30,884 nt of DNA. Source: Dimargaris cristalligena (taxonomy: Eukaryota; Kickxellomycota; Dimargaritomycetes; Dimargaritales; Dimargaritaceae). The notes under the pieces were generated by a model. It saw only the letters and a list, made by a program, of their open reading frames with translations. It did not search any database and was not told the origin of the DNA. The stretch spans positions 1-30,884 of the forward strand of contig JANBQC010000331.1 in assembly GCA_027576995.1 (NCBI GenBank), read 5' to 3'. The translations under genes were made by a program, and so were the position numbers. This document shows positions 1 to 9,819 of this stretch, piece by piece (position 1 is the stretch's first letter; each line of letters opens with the position of its first letter).

Positions 1-39
1 TCTATTTCTTTTTAGTAAATAAATTTGTAAAAAACCACA

Positions 40-554
40 ATGTCTTTCTCACCGCAAAGCGCTTCTACAACCCCACCGTTGGCTCCACTACAATCTGCCA
101 ACAACGAGATCCCTGATAGTAGTTCGAACCTCCCGCCGATTTTCCCGGCTTTTTCCCCCCATGACGTAATCCCCGACCTAACCGGTCCACCGGGTCTCGG
201 CGCTACATCAGTATTCCCGTATTTAGGGAGGATTAGGTAGGCTAACATATTCAAAAATAGGTTATATTATAATTTATTAAGATACTTGGGAGCGAATAGT
301 CGTAATAAATGATATAACCGAAAACGGACGCAAAATAATATTCAAGGCTGTGCTCATAGTCACACTCGAGGGTATACTCCCCGATTTAAGAAACAAATTC
401 GGTGGGTTTAAATACACTGCTCATCAAAACCAGGCATAATACCGCAGGAGGTGTCCACACGGTCACCAGTGAAGGTACTTCGTCATTGACAGCATCTGCT
501 TTTCGATCTGGTCTAGTTATCGGTGGTTACTTTCCACCCACAGCTTTAAGGTGA
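40..554 (+). CDS. tentative two-exon gene, unknown protein of about 105 aa
   Basis: An ATG at 40 opens 65 codons rich in Ser and Pro. The frame stays open to a GTAGGC donor at 237, just before an in-frame stop. Joining 40-236 to 434-554 (acceptor CCAG at 430-433, intron 197 nt) keeps the frame and adds a Gly/Ser/Thr-rich tail with a short hydrophobic stretch (FRSGLVIGGYF), then TGA at 552-554. The intron length fits the surer genes in this window. An alternative third exon is possible: donor at 551, acceptor ending at 675, stop at 749-751. I do not recognise the family. The Pro-rich N-terminus loosely recalls inner-membrane translocase proteins, but none of their membrane segments can be found. 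It could be chance coding. The gene lies upstream of CMC1 on the same strand. Confidence 0.35.
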
Positions 555-904
555 CAGAAGAATGCTTAGTTGGAGCGATGGCAACGCCTCTGTCTTAATA
601 CGCATGATTAAAGAAATGACCGCACACAATAAAATTGATAAAAACATAGATATCCCCCAATCCTGCACTTTGTAGCAATACAATTGTATGTGAATCGGGG
701 AAGCTAAGTCCCAATGCTAAAAGAGACTGTGAATCTTGCGCATCAATATAGATGCGTCACCGAGGCCACTCTCACTTTTATTTGCCTCTTCAGCTTCATT
801 TGAATAAACTACTTCACCACTTCTCATTGTAGGCCAACCTTCCCCCCATTTCCGACACTCCAACCCCTTTTTGCGATTCCACCACCATCAAACCACCTCG
901 CACC

Positions 905-1662
905 ATGAGCTCATCTCGAAGCCATTCTACCATTCACGTGCTTAGTTTGAGGGAAGAAGAGGCGGCTACAAAGGAATGGAAGAAGAACTCCATGGACCAA
1001 TGTGCTCCTACCATTCGCAGTAAGTTTGGGCAGCACCACTTCCTCCCTGTTACGCAGGGATCAAAAAGACTGGTCGAGGGAGACGATTAGAAGTTGGGGC
1101 CTCAGGGGGTGGCCGTTGATTCTCTTAAGACTGTTCTTCCGAGTGAGCTTCGGCCGAATGCGAACTGATAATACGGGAGCGGGGGGTCCTCTCTCTGTGT
1201 GCCTATTGTACCCTTCTCCCCTAGGCTGACAAGGTACTAAGCATGACGTATGTAACTACAACCAATACCTCTTATCTACTAACCCCATGGGTTGATTTAG
1301 AATTCGCCGACTGTGCCAAGGGTCGAACGGTATCGGTTGTCTGGGCCTGTCGGGATTTACACAAGGCCATGAATAAATGTCTCAGCCAGCAGTAAGTTAT
1401 ATGTAAAATGCCATGTGCTTGTCTGTTTACCGACGACCCGGGCCTTGGTAACAACAAATTGGCGGTAAGATCGATAAGCCCATGTATAGGGTAGACTTAA
1501 GAGCACACTTACTGATGGTAAAATCTGCCTTGGTCTATTCAAATTGGTTCCCATCACAGTTCCACTCCGGAAATGAGAGACGAAGTTCGGAAAAGGCATA
1601 TTGCCCAGAAGAAGGCCGCCGTGGCCGCCGGATCACCTCCAGCGAAGCCGGAATCCACCTAA
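905..1662 (+). CDS. CMC1: Cmc1-like twin-CX9C cytochrome c oxidase assembly protein (3 exons)
   Basis: Exons are 905-1019, 1301-1391 and 1560-1662. Introns start GTAAGT and end TTTAG and CACAG; the first has a CTACTAAC branch site at 1276-1283. The spliced protein has 102 aa. It begins with the family's HVLSLREEE block (yeast Cmc1 has WVLSPREE) and carries exactly two CX9C pairs, C33/C43 and C55/C65, the coiled-coil-helix-coiled-coil-helix fold. The C-terminus is a Lys/Ala-rich tail. Cmc1 is a small intermembrane-space protein that stabilises newly made Cox1 and supports copper delivery during cytochrome c oxidase assembly. It is imported and folded by the Mia40/Erv1 disulfide relay, and an ERV1 gene lies 6 kb away. 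The cysteine spacing is intact across the exon joins, which strongly supports the splice model. Confidence 0.88.
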
Positions 1663-1759
1663 CTTGAGTGGACTTTCTTTAATGGCACCCCCTGATTACA
1701 ATAAACGAGAATTGGTACATTATGATCACCGAAGAGATCCTCTGCTGATAATACATTGT

Positions 1760-2056
1760 TTAATTGGAACTGCCTCTTGCTCTTAGCCGCCTAGCTAGGT
1801 TGAAATTGTTGGCTGAATACGGGTTTATTAGTTTAGCCCCGTTCAGTTCGTTTGGCTTGACAGAGATACGACCAAGAGGATCCTGGTATAGTTGAGGGAT
1901 AATAAAGCAATGTTCTTCCCCCGGCTCTCGGATCTCAAATACCAATTTGAGGGTGGAAGCCTTCTGTGGTGGTACAGTCACGAGCCGAGTTTCGGGGAAG
2001 GAAGCAGTGGGGATGGTGATTAGTATGCACAGTGCATAGGCCGAAAGAACTGCCCT
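1760..2056 (-). pseudogene. small secreted-type reading frame without an in-frame ATG
   Basis: On the minus strand a frame of 98 codons is open from 2056 to a TAA at 1760-1762. Its first part is a textbook signal-peptide core (VLSAYALCILITIPTASFPE). A polar mature region of about 75 residues follows, with one Cys and a basic end. No ATG precedes it in frame: a TGA lies at 2057-2059. An ATG at 2058-2060 is offset by one base, with a GGG run (2053-2055) between it and the signal core. Either a one-base insertion has broken a small secreted protein, or the start lies in an upstream exon. One such exon would be the ATG at 2450-2452 with a GTAACG donor whose last exon base is 2395; its phase fits an acceptor ending at 2052. 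No family is recognised. Confidence 0.4.
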
Positions 2057-2599
2057 TCATTTATGATAAGAGAGTAGAAATACCGAAATTGCACATCAAT
2101 GGTTGACACACTTCGAACGCCTGGTGCAATAGAATATAGAATACAGCAGCCCCAATCTAAGGAGCAACTTGCGTTCATAAACTTAGGAGAGTCGTTGGAG
2201 AGGAGGGTATTTGTTTGGCTGGGCTTATCTGTAATTAGATAACTAACCGGTCGGCAGCCGAACCTGTCCAATGTGATTTCCACCAGCCAATAGATTGGGG
2301 GCAGACGACTTGTTTAGTATGATTGGTAGGCAAGCAAGGCTAGTGAACGTGTCAGTAGAGGGGGAAAGTCCCGCCTTTTCGCTAGCCGCGTTACCTGCAT
2401 AGTCTGCGTATGTATATGATGGCCTCGAGTAGAGCCCCAAGCCCAACTGCATAAGGTCTGAGGCTCTTCCCCCACTGACTGCTTTTTCACCTCTCTTACG
2501 GTTGTTTAATACTTCTGTTGCACGTATATTATTAATATTATTCTTATTTCCTTAGTGCTTGGTTACTCTGCACTTGGTCCGAACTAAATCTCCGTCACC
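2057..2599. other. intergenic stretch, fumarase promoter side
   Basis: No convincing gene is seen here, apart from the possible first exon at 2395-2452 (minus) discussed with the neighbouring secreted frame. Positions 2526-2552 are rich in TATT/ATTA, and the 50 bases before the fumarase ATG are C/T-rich, as in other leaders of this window. Confidence 0.4.
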
Positions 2600-4361
2600 A
2601 TGTTCCCCATTACCCAAGCCGCGACCGCCCAGGCCCTCTCAGGTGTAAGTGCATCTCACAGCTTGATTTAGCTTCTCAACGGTCATGTCCCGTCTTTTTT
2701 TAAAGGGGGGATCCCAGCTTAGCCTAGGTCCGACTCCGCCGCTGAGGAATCTGTGCCTTCCAAGGCCAAGGCATACTTTTAGTGGTCTCGAGCCGGCAGG
2801 AATCCCCCCACTCCTCTATACACCTTACACCACTGCTCCAGAGCGACAAATCCGCTAAATAAGCCATTATGGGGACCTGTTGAACCTGGGGTACCTACGC
2901 CGCCTCTGTATTACCTCCCCATTGACCTCATTCCCCCCTCCCCCTTCTTACACCTTCCCTCTGCCCCGTCTGTTTACTTGACTTACCGATATGGTCTGTA
3001 TATGTGGATATGGTAGCGCTTTTCCGCCGTCACCCGGCGTCAATTCAGCTCCCTGTCGGCTTTGCTGGTTAGTACTATGTTTATGTCGTTTCCCACCTAG
3101 GCTCCTTAGCGCTTAGTGGTGATAGTAATAGTAGTAGTGAACGGGCCAACTTCCTGGAATAGTATTCGAAGCAGCTCTATATGTCGAGGATGCTAGGTCT
3201 CCTAAACACCCTACAGTTGCTTTAGTCAGTGAGGGGTAGGGCGTTCCAGTCCCCGAATACCTAATCATCCAGTCATCCAACTGGCGCTTCAGCTCCACCC
3301 TGGTCATGGTGACTTCACGCGACACACCGCCTAACCCATAGTTTCAATTTTATCCCGAACTTTGCCCATGCATCTGCCTTTTATCTACTTCCTTCCACCA
3401 GTCTCAGTTCCGTATCGAACAAGATTCGTTCGGTGAGCTCAAGGTGCCTTCGGATAAATACTGGGGTGCCCAGACCCAGCGGTCGTTGCAGAACTTCGAT
3501 ATTGGCGGTCCCAGCGAGCGTATGCCCGAACCCCTTATCAAGGCCTTCGGTGTGCTGAAGCGTTCGGCCGCTATTGTCAACATGTCCTACGGACTGGATA
3601 AGAAGGTGGGCGAAGCCATCGTCAAGGCGGCCGATGAAGTGATTGAAGGCAAATTGATGGACCACTTCCCCCTGGTGGTGTTCCAGACCGGTTCCGGTAC
3701 CCAGACCAACATGAATGTGAACGAAGTCATTTCCAACCGCGCCATCGAACTGCTCGGGGGCGAGCTGGGTAGCAAGGCGCCCGTGCACCCCAACGACCAT
3801 GTCAACATGAGCCAGTCCTCCAACGACACCTTCCCCACCGCCATGCACGTCTCCGCCGTGGTGGAAATCAAGCACTCGTTGATTCCCGCGTTAATCACCC
3901 TGCGCGATGCGTTGGAGCAAAAGTCCGCTGAATTCAAGGACATTATCAAGATTGGCCGTACGCATCTGCAGGACGCCACCCCGCTCACGCTGGGCCAGGA
4001 ATTCTCCGGCTACGCCCAGCAGCTCACCTACGCCATCGAGCGGGTGAAGGATGTCCTACCCCGTCTGTGCAATCTGGCCCAGGGCGGTACCGCCGTCGGC
4101 ACCGGCCTCAACACCCGCAAGGGTTTCGATGTGCGCGTGGCCGATGAGATCGCCAAGGTGACCAAGTTGCCTTTCCAGACTGCCCCTAACAAGTTCGAGG
4201 CTCTGGCCGCCCACGATGCGGTGGTCGAAGCCAGCGGGGCCCTCAACACCATTGCCGTGTCCCTGATGAAGGTGGCCAACGACATCCGTTTCCTTGGGTC
4301 CGGTCCCCGCTGCGGCCTGGGTGAGCTTTCCCTCCCCGAGAACGAGCCCGGTTCCTCCATT

Positions 4362-4393
<32 letters not shown>

Positions 4394-4796
4394 AGCCATG
4401 ACCATGGTATGCGCCCAAGTCATGGGTAACAACGTGGCCATTTCCATCGGTGGATCCAACGGCCATTTCGAACTGAACGTGTTCAAGCCCGTGATGATCA
4501 AGAACCTGCTCCAATCCATTCGCCTGTTGAGCGACAGTTCCGTGTCCTTCACCAAGAACTGCGTGGTGGGTATCCAGGCCAATGAAGCTAAGATTAAGGC
4601 CATCATGAACGAGTCGCTCATGCTAGTCACCGCCCTGAACCCCCATATTGGTTACGATAATGCCGCCAAGTGCGCCAAGAAGGCCCATAAGGAAGGCACC
4701 ACGCTGCGTGAAGCTGCTCTGTCCCTGGGTCTGCTTAACGATGAACAGTTCACCCAGTGGGTCCGCCCCGAAAACATGATTGGCCCCAAGGATTAA
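2600..4796 (+). CDS. FUM1: class II fumarate hydratase (fumarase)
   Basis: The enzyme interconverts fumarate and L-malate in the TCA cycle; fungal enzymes also have a cytosolic pool. Exon 2 (3408-4796) is open throughout and reads as fumarase from [22 protein letters not shown] to the usual GPK-type end. Visible family motifs are [30 protein letters not shown] with catalytic His at residue 201 (H188 of E. coli FumC), and the signature [11 protein letters not shown] starting at residue 330, which holds the catalytic serine. Exon 1 is placed at 2600-2643: ATG in a CACCATG context, ending GGT|GTAAGT. It joins in phase 0 across an intron of about 764 nt, giving 477 aa. This first exon encodes 15 residues with no basic residue, so it is a poor mitochondrial presequence. 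Third codon positions are strongly G/C, typical of high expression. Confidence 0.93.
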
Positions 4797-5210
4797 TTTA
4801 CTATGGCTACATACCCCCCACTCTTCTTACGTGAAACCCCCCGAGATTGATCCGTTGGATTAGTCGATTCGAGAGGGGGGTCCTGTAGCTTCCGGTACCT
4901 GTTAATTTCCCTAGCAATATATCATCCCTACTTTCTTATAAATAACTTCTTTCCTTTCTACCGCAATATTGGGAGATTCACCGGGATTGGGTCACTCCTG
5001 CATTACAGTTGTCTAACGGGAGATTTAATTACTTGGTGTGTATGCGCATTGACTCGAGAGAAATCTCCCTTATTTTTTGAGAAGGCTGATCCAAGACCGC
5101 GCCTAGAATAAAACCCGGTCTAACTGCCCCTCTGCTTTCAATACACCCTTATTACTCGCTTCTCTGCTATCCTAACTATTCCTTGTAAGTTTACTGACTT
5201 CAGCTTAGCC
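4797..5210. other. fumarase 3' region, no gene
   Basis: No coding exon is recognised. Two weak inverted repeats are visible: a run of C near 4837-4842 facing a run of G near 4875-4880, and GGGAGATTT at 5018-5026 facing AAATCTCCC at 5061-5069. They may form 3'-UTR hairpins but are short enough to be chance. Confidence 0.35.
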
Positions 5211-5748
5211 ATGCTCTACCAGAATTCTTTAGATAACCCATTTCAAACCAGCCCAATGTCGCCAACTATCGACCCCAGCCATGATACCCAAAGCCTCGCT
5301 GGTTCCCAAGGTAAACAACCCACCTTTAGTATTTTGAAAATACGGAGTATCCTCTAACAAAGCAGCACTGCTGAAGGAAATAGGCGCAGCATCAAACCTT
5401 TACTAAAGCGCTCGTTGACTAAATGTCGAAACCCTACCATGCCAGTCCAGTGGACAATGGTGCCAACGTAACAGCCAGTGCCGAAGAATGCTTCATGCGA
5501 GCCTGGCGACTGACCGATCGTATTGCCCTACTCGAGCGAATGATGCACTCATCCGAGTGGGCGGACATTGATAAGGTAGCTCTATATAATAATTCTTCAA
5601 TATCATTGGACAATAACAGTATTTTATAGGAAGGACCGATTATTATTTAGAGCGTGTGGATAATAACTTCATTATCGCGGTTTCGTAATAAATAGGGGGG
5701 GGGGCTATCAAGTCCAACTGGCTCCGTATTGCACTCGATATTTCATAA
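5211..5748 (+). CDS. small multi-exon gene, unknown helical protein
   Basis: Exon 1 (5211-5310) starts with ATG and encodes a Ser/Gln/Pro-rich segment, ending CAAG|GTAAAC. Exon 2 (5475-5575) follows an acceptor TAACAG and continues in phase through a likely amphipathic helix, EECFMRAWRLTDRIALLERM, then HSSEWADIDK. It ends AAG|GTAGCT. The last exon is ambiguous. With an acceptor at 5711-5712, 11 more codons end at TAA 5746-5748 (intron 137 nt, near the local norm). With an acceptor at 5618-5619, 22 more codons end at TAA 5686-5688 (intron 44 nt). Total length is about 80-90 aa. I do not recognise the family; a short helical subunit of a larger complex would fit the look. The gene converges on the secreted gene whose stop is at 5753. 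Confidence 0.4.
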
Positions 5749-5752
5749 TTGA

Positions 5753-6163
5753 TTAATTTTCACGATTTGCCGACTCATTCCGCCCTTCCTCCGCCTCGAC
5801 CCGTTCGTTTTCTTCTTCATGTTCCTGATCGACAACTTCCTCTGGGCTATTGCTGGGACTATCGTGGGGGCCAACGAGTAGCCACTCGACGTAACGAAAG
5901 ACACACTCCTGTAATCCCTCGGCCGCGTCATTCAACAATTCGCAGGCCCGGTCTCTAACCCGTTCAACAGGTTCCAGGTCGGGTAGGGTGTAGGTTCGCG
6001 ACCAATAGATATCAATTTGGGGGATATTGTCCGGTTCCCCAGACAGGTTGGTGGTGGGCGAGTCAGGGAGAGAAGAGGCTGTCGGACTCGGGTTCATGGG
6101 TAAACCCAGGATACTGTCGAACCATAGGACACCAATAAACAGGGTTGCGTGTAATAATTTCAT
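5753..6163 (-). CDS. small secreted acidic protein, candidate effector (136 aa)
   Basis: The ATG at 6161-6163 opens a clear signal peptide (MKLLHATLFIGVLWFDSILG, cleavage near residue 20-22). Next comes a Ser/Pro/Thr-rich linker with one N-glycosylation site (NLSG, 39-42), then a predicted helical stretch at about 61-96 with the only two mature cysteines, C74 and C87. The last 30 residues are extremely acidic (Glu/Asp with a few Arg). No transmembrane segment follows the signal. The single Cys pair could form one disulfide. I see no known domain. Size, signal peptide and lack of recognisable homologues fit the small secreted proteins of host-associated fungi, but that role is inference. No intron is needed. 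Confidence 0.7.
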   Translation of the reverse strand: MKLLHATLFIGVLWFDSILGLPMNPSPTASSLPDSPTTNLSGEPDNIPQIDIYWSRTYTLPDLEPVERVRDRACELLNDAAEGLQECVFRYVEWLLVGPHDSPSNSPEEVVDQEHEEENERVEAEEGRNESANREN

Positions 6164-6543
6164 TGTGGCAGTGAAGGGCTTGGGCTTTAAAGAAGTGGGA
6201 ATGTACTATAATAATTTGATTTAGTTTGGTATAGAATAGAATGTAATATAAATTTCAAAAATGATAGTTCGAATCAATTTAGGAAGTATATAGAAAAAAT
6301 AACCTATTTATAGTATAGTAGAAATGGTATTGCTGAACGAAAGAGGCGATTCCATCACGGATACGGATATCAAGCCGTATTTATAAACCTAAAATCCACC
6401 CTTAATCATTTAACCCCATGATAGCTCCCTAAACTCACCAAACTGAATGGGTCAGCAGCACCATCCCATATAGTTATTAGTTCTTCCGCCTTCCTACAAA
6501 TGATTCGACAGGGGGGAATGGAGGCTTCAAACTACACCTCCTC

Positions 6544-6620
6544 GTACCACTGTTAGCATGCTGTCCGCGTATGGTCCGGTAATACAAATGTGAGGGTCTA
6601 AGATATTACAACAGTGGTAC
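6544..6620. repeat. 11-bp inverted repeat with 55-bp spacer
   Basis: GTACCACTGTT at 6544-6554 is the exact reverse complement of AACAGTGGTAC at 6610-6620. It lies between two genes that are both on the minus strand. It may be a hairpin or a protein-binding site, but one such pair is not far from chance in 30 kb. Confidence 0.5.
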
Positions 6621-6800
6621 TCTATAAACCACTATGATCCATCGAGCTATTCAGACCACTTCCACCCCGCCTGTACTACTAGACTAATCCAGTCCTCGAA
6701 GGTAAAACGATCAAAAGTGGCTCAAGTATGAAATTATTCTATATAAAAATTTGAGTGCTTTATTATAAACAGATTCTAATAAAAACGAAAGACGGAGAAC

Positions 6801-6824
6801 AATAATAATAATAATAATAATAAT
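6801..6824. repeat. (AAT)8 microsatellite in the ERV1 3' flank
   Basis: Eight perfect AAT units lie 98 bases beyond the ERV1 stop, so probably in its 3' UTR as (ATT)n in the transcript. Confidence 0.9.
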
Positions 6825-6921
6825 GAACAGGCTGCAGGCAATGTTAGTGGTTGAAATTGCAATACATAAAAAAAAGAGGGCCTGGCCGGTGGCTGGTTAG
6901 TTTAAGGCGCAGGCAATTATC

Positions 6922-7608
6922 TCAGTCACAACTACCATCAGCCGGGCCATCCCGCCACCGTTCGTCCACTTTAGCGCAATCAAACACCGGTTTCCCTAGC
7001 ATATCATTCACCTTATTATGGGTCTCGCACATCCACTGCGACAGTTCGTGGCGCGACTCCACGCGGGGCGGGTCGATGTCCATTTCGGCCCGTAAATGGC
7101 TGGCGCAGTAGCCGCACGGGTAGAAGCGGGCAAATTTGTTCAATAATGTGCGCATGTCTTTCTGGTCCTGGGGGTCGGGCTGCTTGGGATAATAGGCGGC
7201 CATGCTGTGGAGGAAGGTCCAGGTGGAGCGACCGAGTACTTGGGAATCCGGGGGACATTCGCTGGAGGGTTGAGCCGTGGACGAGGACAGGGCTGCCCCA
7301 GCTAGCCCTGCGGCAGCACCCACCGTTGCCGCTGAAGACTGCTTGGTACTGGAAGCACCGGTCGTAGAAGACGACGGGTCCCGCTGTTGGGAAGCCGTCG
7401 GCCCGGCGTTGGTAGGGGGAGTAGGCGTAGTGGTGGTGGTGGTAGTTGTTGTTGTTGTTCGCCGAGTCGATGTCGCAGACTGTGGTGGCGGGGTTTGGGG
7501 GGCGGCCGCCTCCTTCCGCTTCTTCTTCCTTGTCCAACTTTGGAAATCGGTACAAACCCGGCAATTCTCCTCCGGTGGGGGAAGCAAATCGGAGCCGCGC
7601 GCAACCAT
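6922..7608 (-). CDS. ERV1: Erv1/ALR FAD-linked sulfhydryl oxidase
   Basis: Erv1 re-oxidises Mia40 in the mitochondrial intermembrane space and passes electrons to cytochrome c or oxygen. The protein has 228 aa. Residues 16-19 (CRVC) are the N-terminal shuttle pair, matching CRSC of yeast. Residues 20-120 form an unusually long low-complexity linker with a basic patch (KKKRK, 28-32) and eleven Thr (51-61). The FAD domain starts at LGRSTWTFLHSMAA and holds the active-site pair C165/C168 (YPCGYC) and the structural CX16C pair C194/C211, followed by ERWRDG as in yeast (EKRWKDG). A penultimate Cys (C227) and one in the linker (SSECPP) are extra. The ATG sits in CGCCATGG, and the leader is C/T-rich. 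The gene is intron-free as read. Confidence 0.93.
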   Translation of the reverse strand: MVARGSDLLPPPEENCRVCTDFQSWTRKKKRKEAAAPQTPPPQSATSTRRTTTTTTTTTTTPTPPTNAGPTASQQRDPSSSTTGASSTKQSSAATVGAAAGLAGAALSSSTAQPSSECPPDSQVLGRSTWTFLHSMAAYYPKQPDPQDQKDMRTLLNKFARFYPCGYCASHLRAEMDIDPPRVESRHELSQWMCETHNKVNDMLGKPVFDCAKVDERWRDGPADGSCD

Positions 7609-9475
7609 GGCGAAACAGGTAGAGAAGCGTGGGTGGGTGGGTGTTGTGGGGAACTAGAGAGTGGTATAAGTTAAATACGTAGGACGGTCAAATTTTTAGG
7701 AGAGAGGTGGGCCAAAAGAAGCGAATCATATACAACCAAAGGTGTAACCAAGAGAGGAGCGAGGGGGAGAGGCTTGAAACGAGCAGACCTGTTGGTTTTG
7801 AAACAGAATGAGGTCTATATGGCGAGTCGATTGGTGGGCAAGTTGCTTAATAAAAAAAAGCCAACCTGGAGGGGGAGAGGGGGTCATACAGCAAAGGAAT
7901 GTACGTCGTCCTTGCTTACTAAGCCCGTTCTAACTAACGAATATCTTTCGGTGGCAAAAGTAATGTTTCGATCCTCGCAATTCTCACTATCTAGGAATTA
8001 ATTTAAGCCATGGAGGAAAAGTTGGGTCGTAAAGTGCTCTTCTCCAGCACCTGAACACGTCAGTCTACGATTCAATTCCGCAGCAACTCAACCCAATACA
8101 ACCTAACCGAGTGCTTTAGAAGTTCCATATTTCGTCGAATTATGTATTGGTCGCAGCTAATTAAATCCGGTATTCATAAACATAGTGTCTCATCTCTCCA
8201 TTACAGAGACAGCTGAATATACGAGCTATTCCATGGATTTGTAATTCGAATTTATTAATAGTATACACATTAGCCAAGCGAAAGAATTGAATAGATGGCA
8301 CACGAAAGCGGTCTACATTCTAATTTCGACGGGACGGCTAAGTGGAGGGGCGGGAGAGGATACACCTCTACGACAAACCGGGTAGTGGATAATACATTCA
8401 ATAAAAAACCACATGTACATTAGCGGGTGGGAGAGACAGAGGTGATATATATATATATATTATACTCGACTGGTCGGCTGTGCCGGAAAGATCAGAATTA
8501 GCATGAAATAGCCCACAGGGTCCTCCAGATGGCATTCAACCCGGTGACAGTCGCCCACTGCGATAAGTGCAATGCAATCGACGGGTCAACGGGACTGGCC
8601 ATGGGACTAGGTTAAATTAGTTTGTTCATCATTTCAGAAACATCGGAGTCGCCCGCACAACAGCATGTGGGACAACAAACCCTGGCACCACCACCACCCC
8701 AGCATGCGAGCAGAACTAGGGATTTTATATCTCGCATTTCAAGCGGTTGCAGAGACATGGCTCTTCACAGCGGGCTTACCTTTAGTAATTATGGTCTACG
8801 GTTGATTCTATAGAATAGGAGAAATGTATGAAGCAAGCCGTAAACAAGTAGTGGTATAATAACCAACCGAGAGAGAAGTGAACTCAAAGGAAAATTGGCT
8901 GGGATAATAACCCTGAAGCTGAGAGATTATAAATCCTGAATTAAGAATGAAGCACGTGACTAGTCCACGACAAATGCCAGATCCAAGCGAACTATGAAAT
9001 GTTTAATCCCGGAATAGTATTTCCAGGTCACTAAAATAGACCAAAAAACCTTACGCATCATGCTTTTTGTGGCCCCTGCTTCCTTCGCACACTATATCCT
9101 TTATCTAGTCTAACCTTGCCAAATGTCACACAATTTAATTATTATATCAGTCTTTGAATAAGGCCAAAAAAAAATCATGCTAGCAAAATTCATGAGTTGG
9201 GCGAGACAAAGCAACGATTAATGCCAAATAACAATAGTATAATAATAATAATAAAATAATATAAGGATTACAGCCCAGGGATACTATATCAGTATATTTA
9301 TGGGATTGTAAAGCTAACCAACTCAAAATAATATTAAGAATGTATAATGTATAGTCGAAAAATCACCAATAGGGCCTATATATGTATATAAAATTAAAAT
9401 AAAAAGGAGGAGGAGGGAGGATCCACTAGGGCAATTAAAAATGAAGTAGGGGGGATATTAAGGTGACGTTCATTT

Positions 9476-9477
<2 letters not shown>
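7609..9477. other. gene-poor intergenic stretch
   Basis: About 7609-7760 is the C/T-rich leader and promoter side of ERV1. Beyond that I find no convincing exon. A TA-dinucleotide tract lies at 8444-8463, and AT-rich sequence with AAT units lies near 9241-9253. A CACGTGAC E-box-type site occurs at 8953-8960. A short frame at 8529-8610 followed by an open frame to 8813 is treated as a weak curiosity, not a gene. Confidence 0.5.

Positions 9478-9507
<30 letters not shown>
9478..9507. repeat. (AAT)10 microsatellite in the 3' flank of the SAPS gene
   Basis: Ten perfect AAT units lie about 310 bases past the stop of the minus-strand SAPS-family gene, a position like that of the (AAT)8 tract behind ERV1. 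Confidence 0.9.
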
Positions 9508-9819
9508 CGTGATATTAATTAAGGTCTCTTACGACTAGTGTAGAAAGAGGCCGGAGGGTATTGCCGACAACGATAGTAGAGTAAACCATAGCACAACAAA
9601 CCCGACCAGCGAAACACCCGACTCGGATATCGACCTGTCCCCCCGCCGCCTCCTCCTCTTCCTCCTCCTATTACTACACTTCGTCTCCCGGGACCCTCTA
9701 CAGAAAAGTACGAGTCTAATGGTCCCGTAATAAAAGTTATTAAAGTAATTCGGAGTAAGAATGGGCGGGAGCGCAGCGCTGAATCCGAGAAAGAGGTGGT
9801 CGAAGTGGTGGCGGTAGGA

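Larger units (their letters stand above)
6164..6921. other. intergenic, promoter of the secreted gene and ERV1 3' side
   Basis: No gene is seen. The first 200 bases upstream of the secreted gene are AT-rich. An 11-base perfect inverted repeat (6544-6554 with 6610-6620) and an (AAT)8 tract (6801-6824) lie in this stretch. Confidence 0.5.

Noticed and set aside
3381..4630. Minus-strand frames of 130-200 codons opposite fumarase.
   Set aside because: Fumarase on the plus strand is unmistakable, and the antisense frames follow from its codon bias.
8529..8813. A short ATG frame with CDKC, joined by a 27-nt GT-AG gap to an open frame ending at 8813.
   Set aside because: The phase fits, but a 27-nt intron is far below every supported intron here, and the joined protein matches nothing I know.
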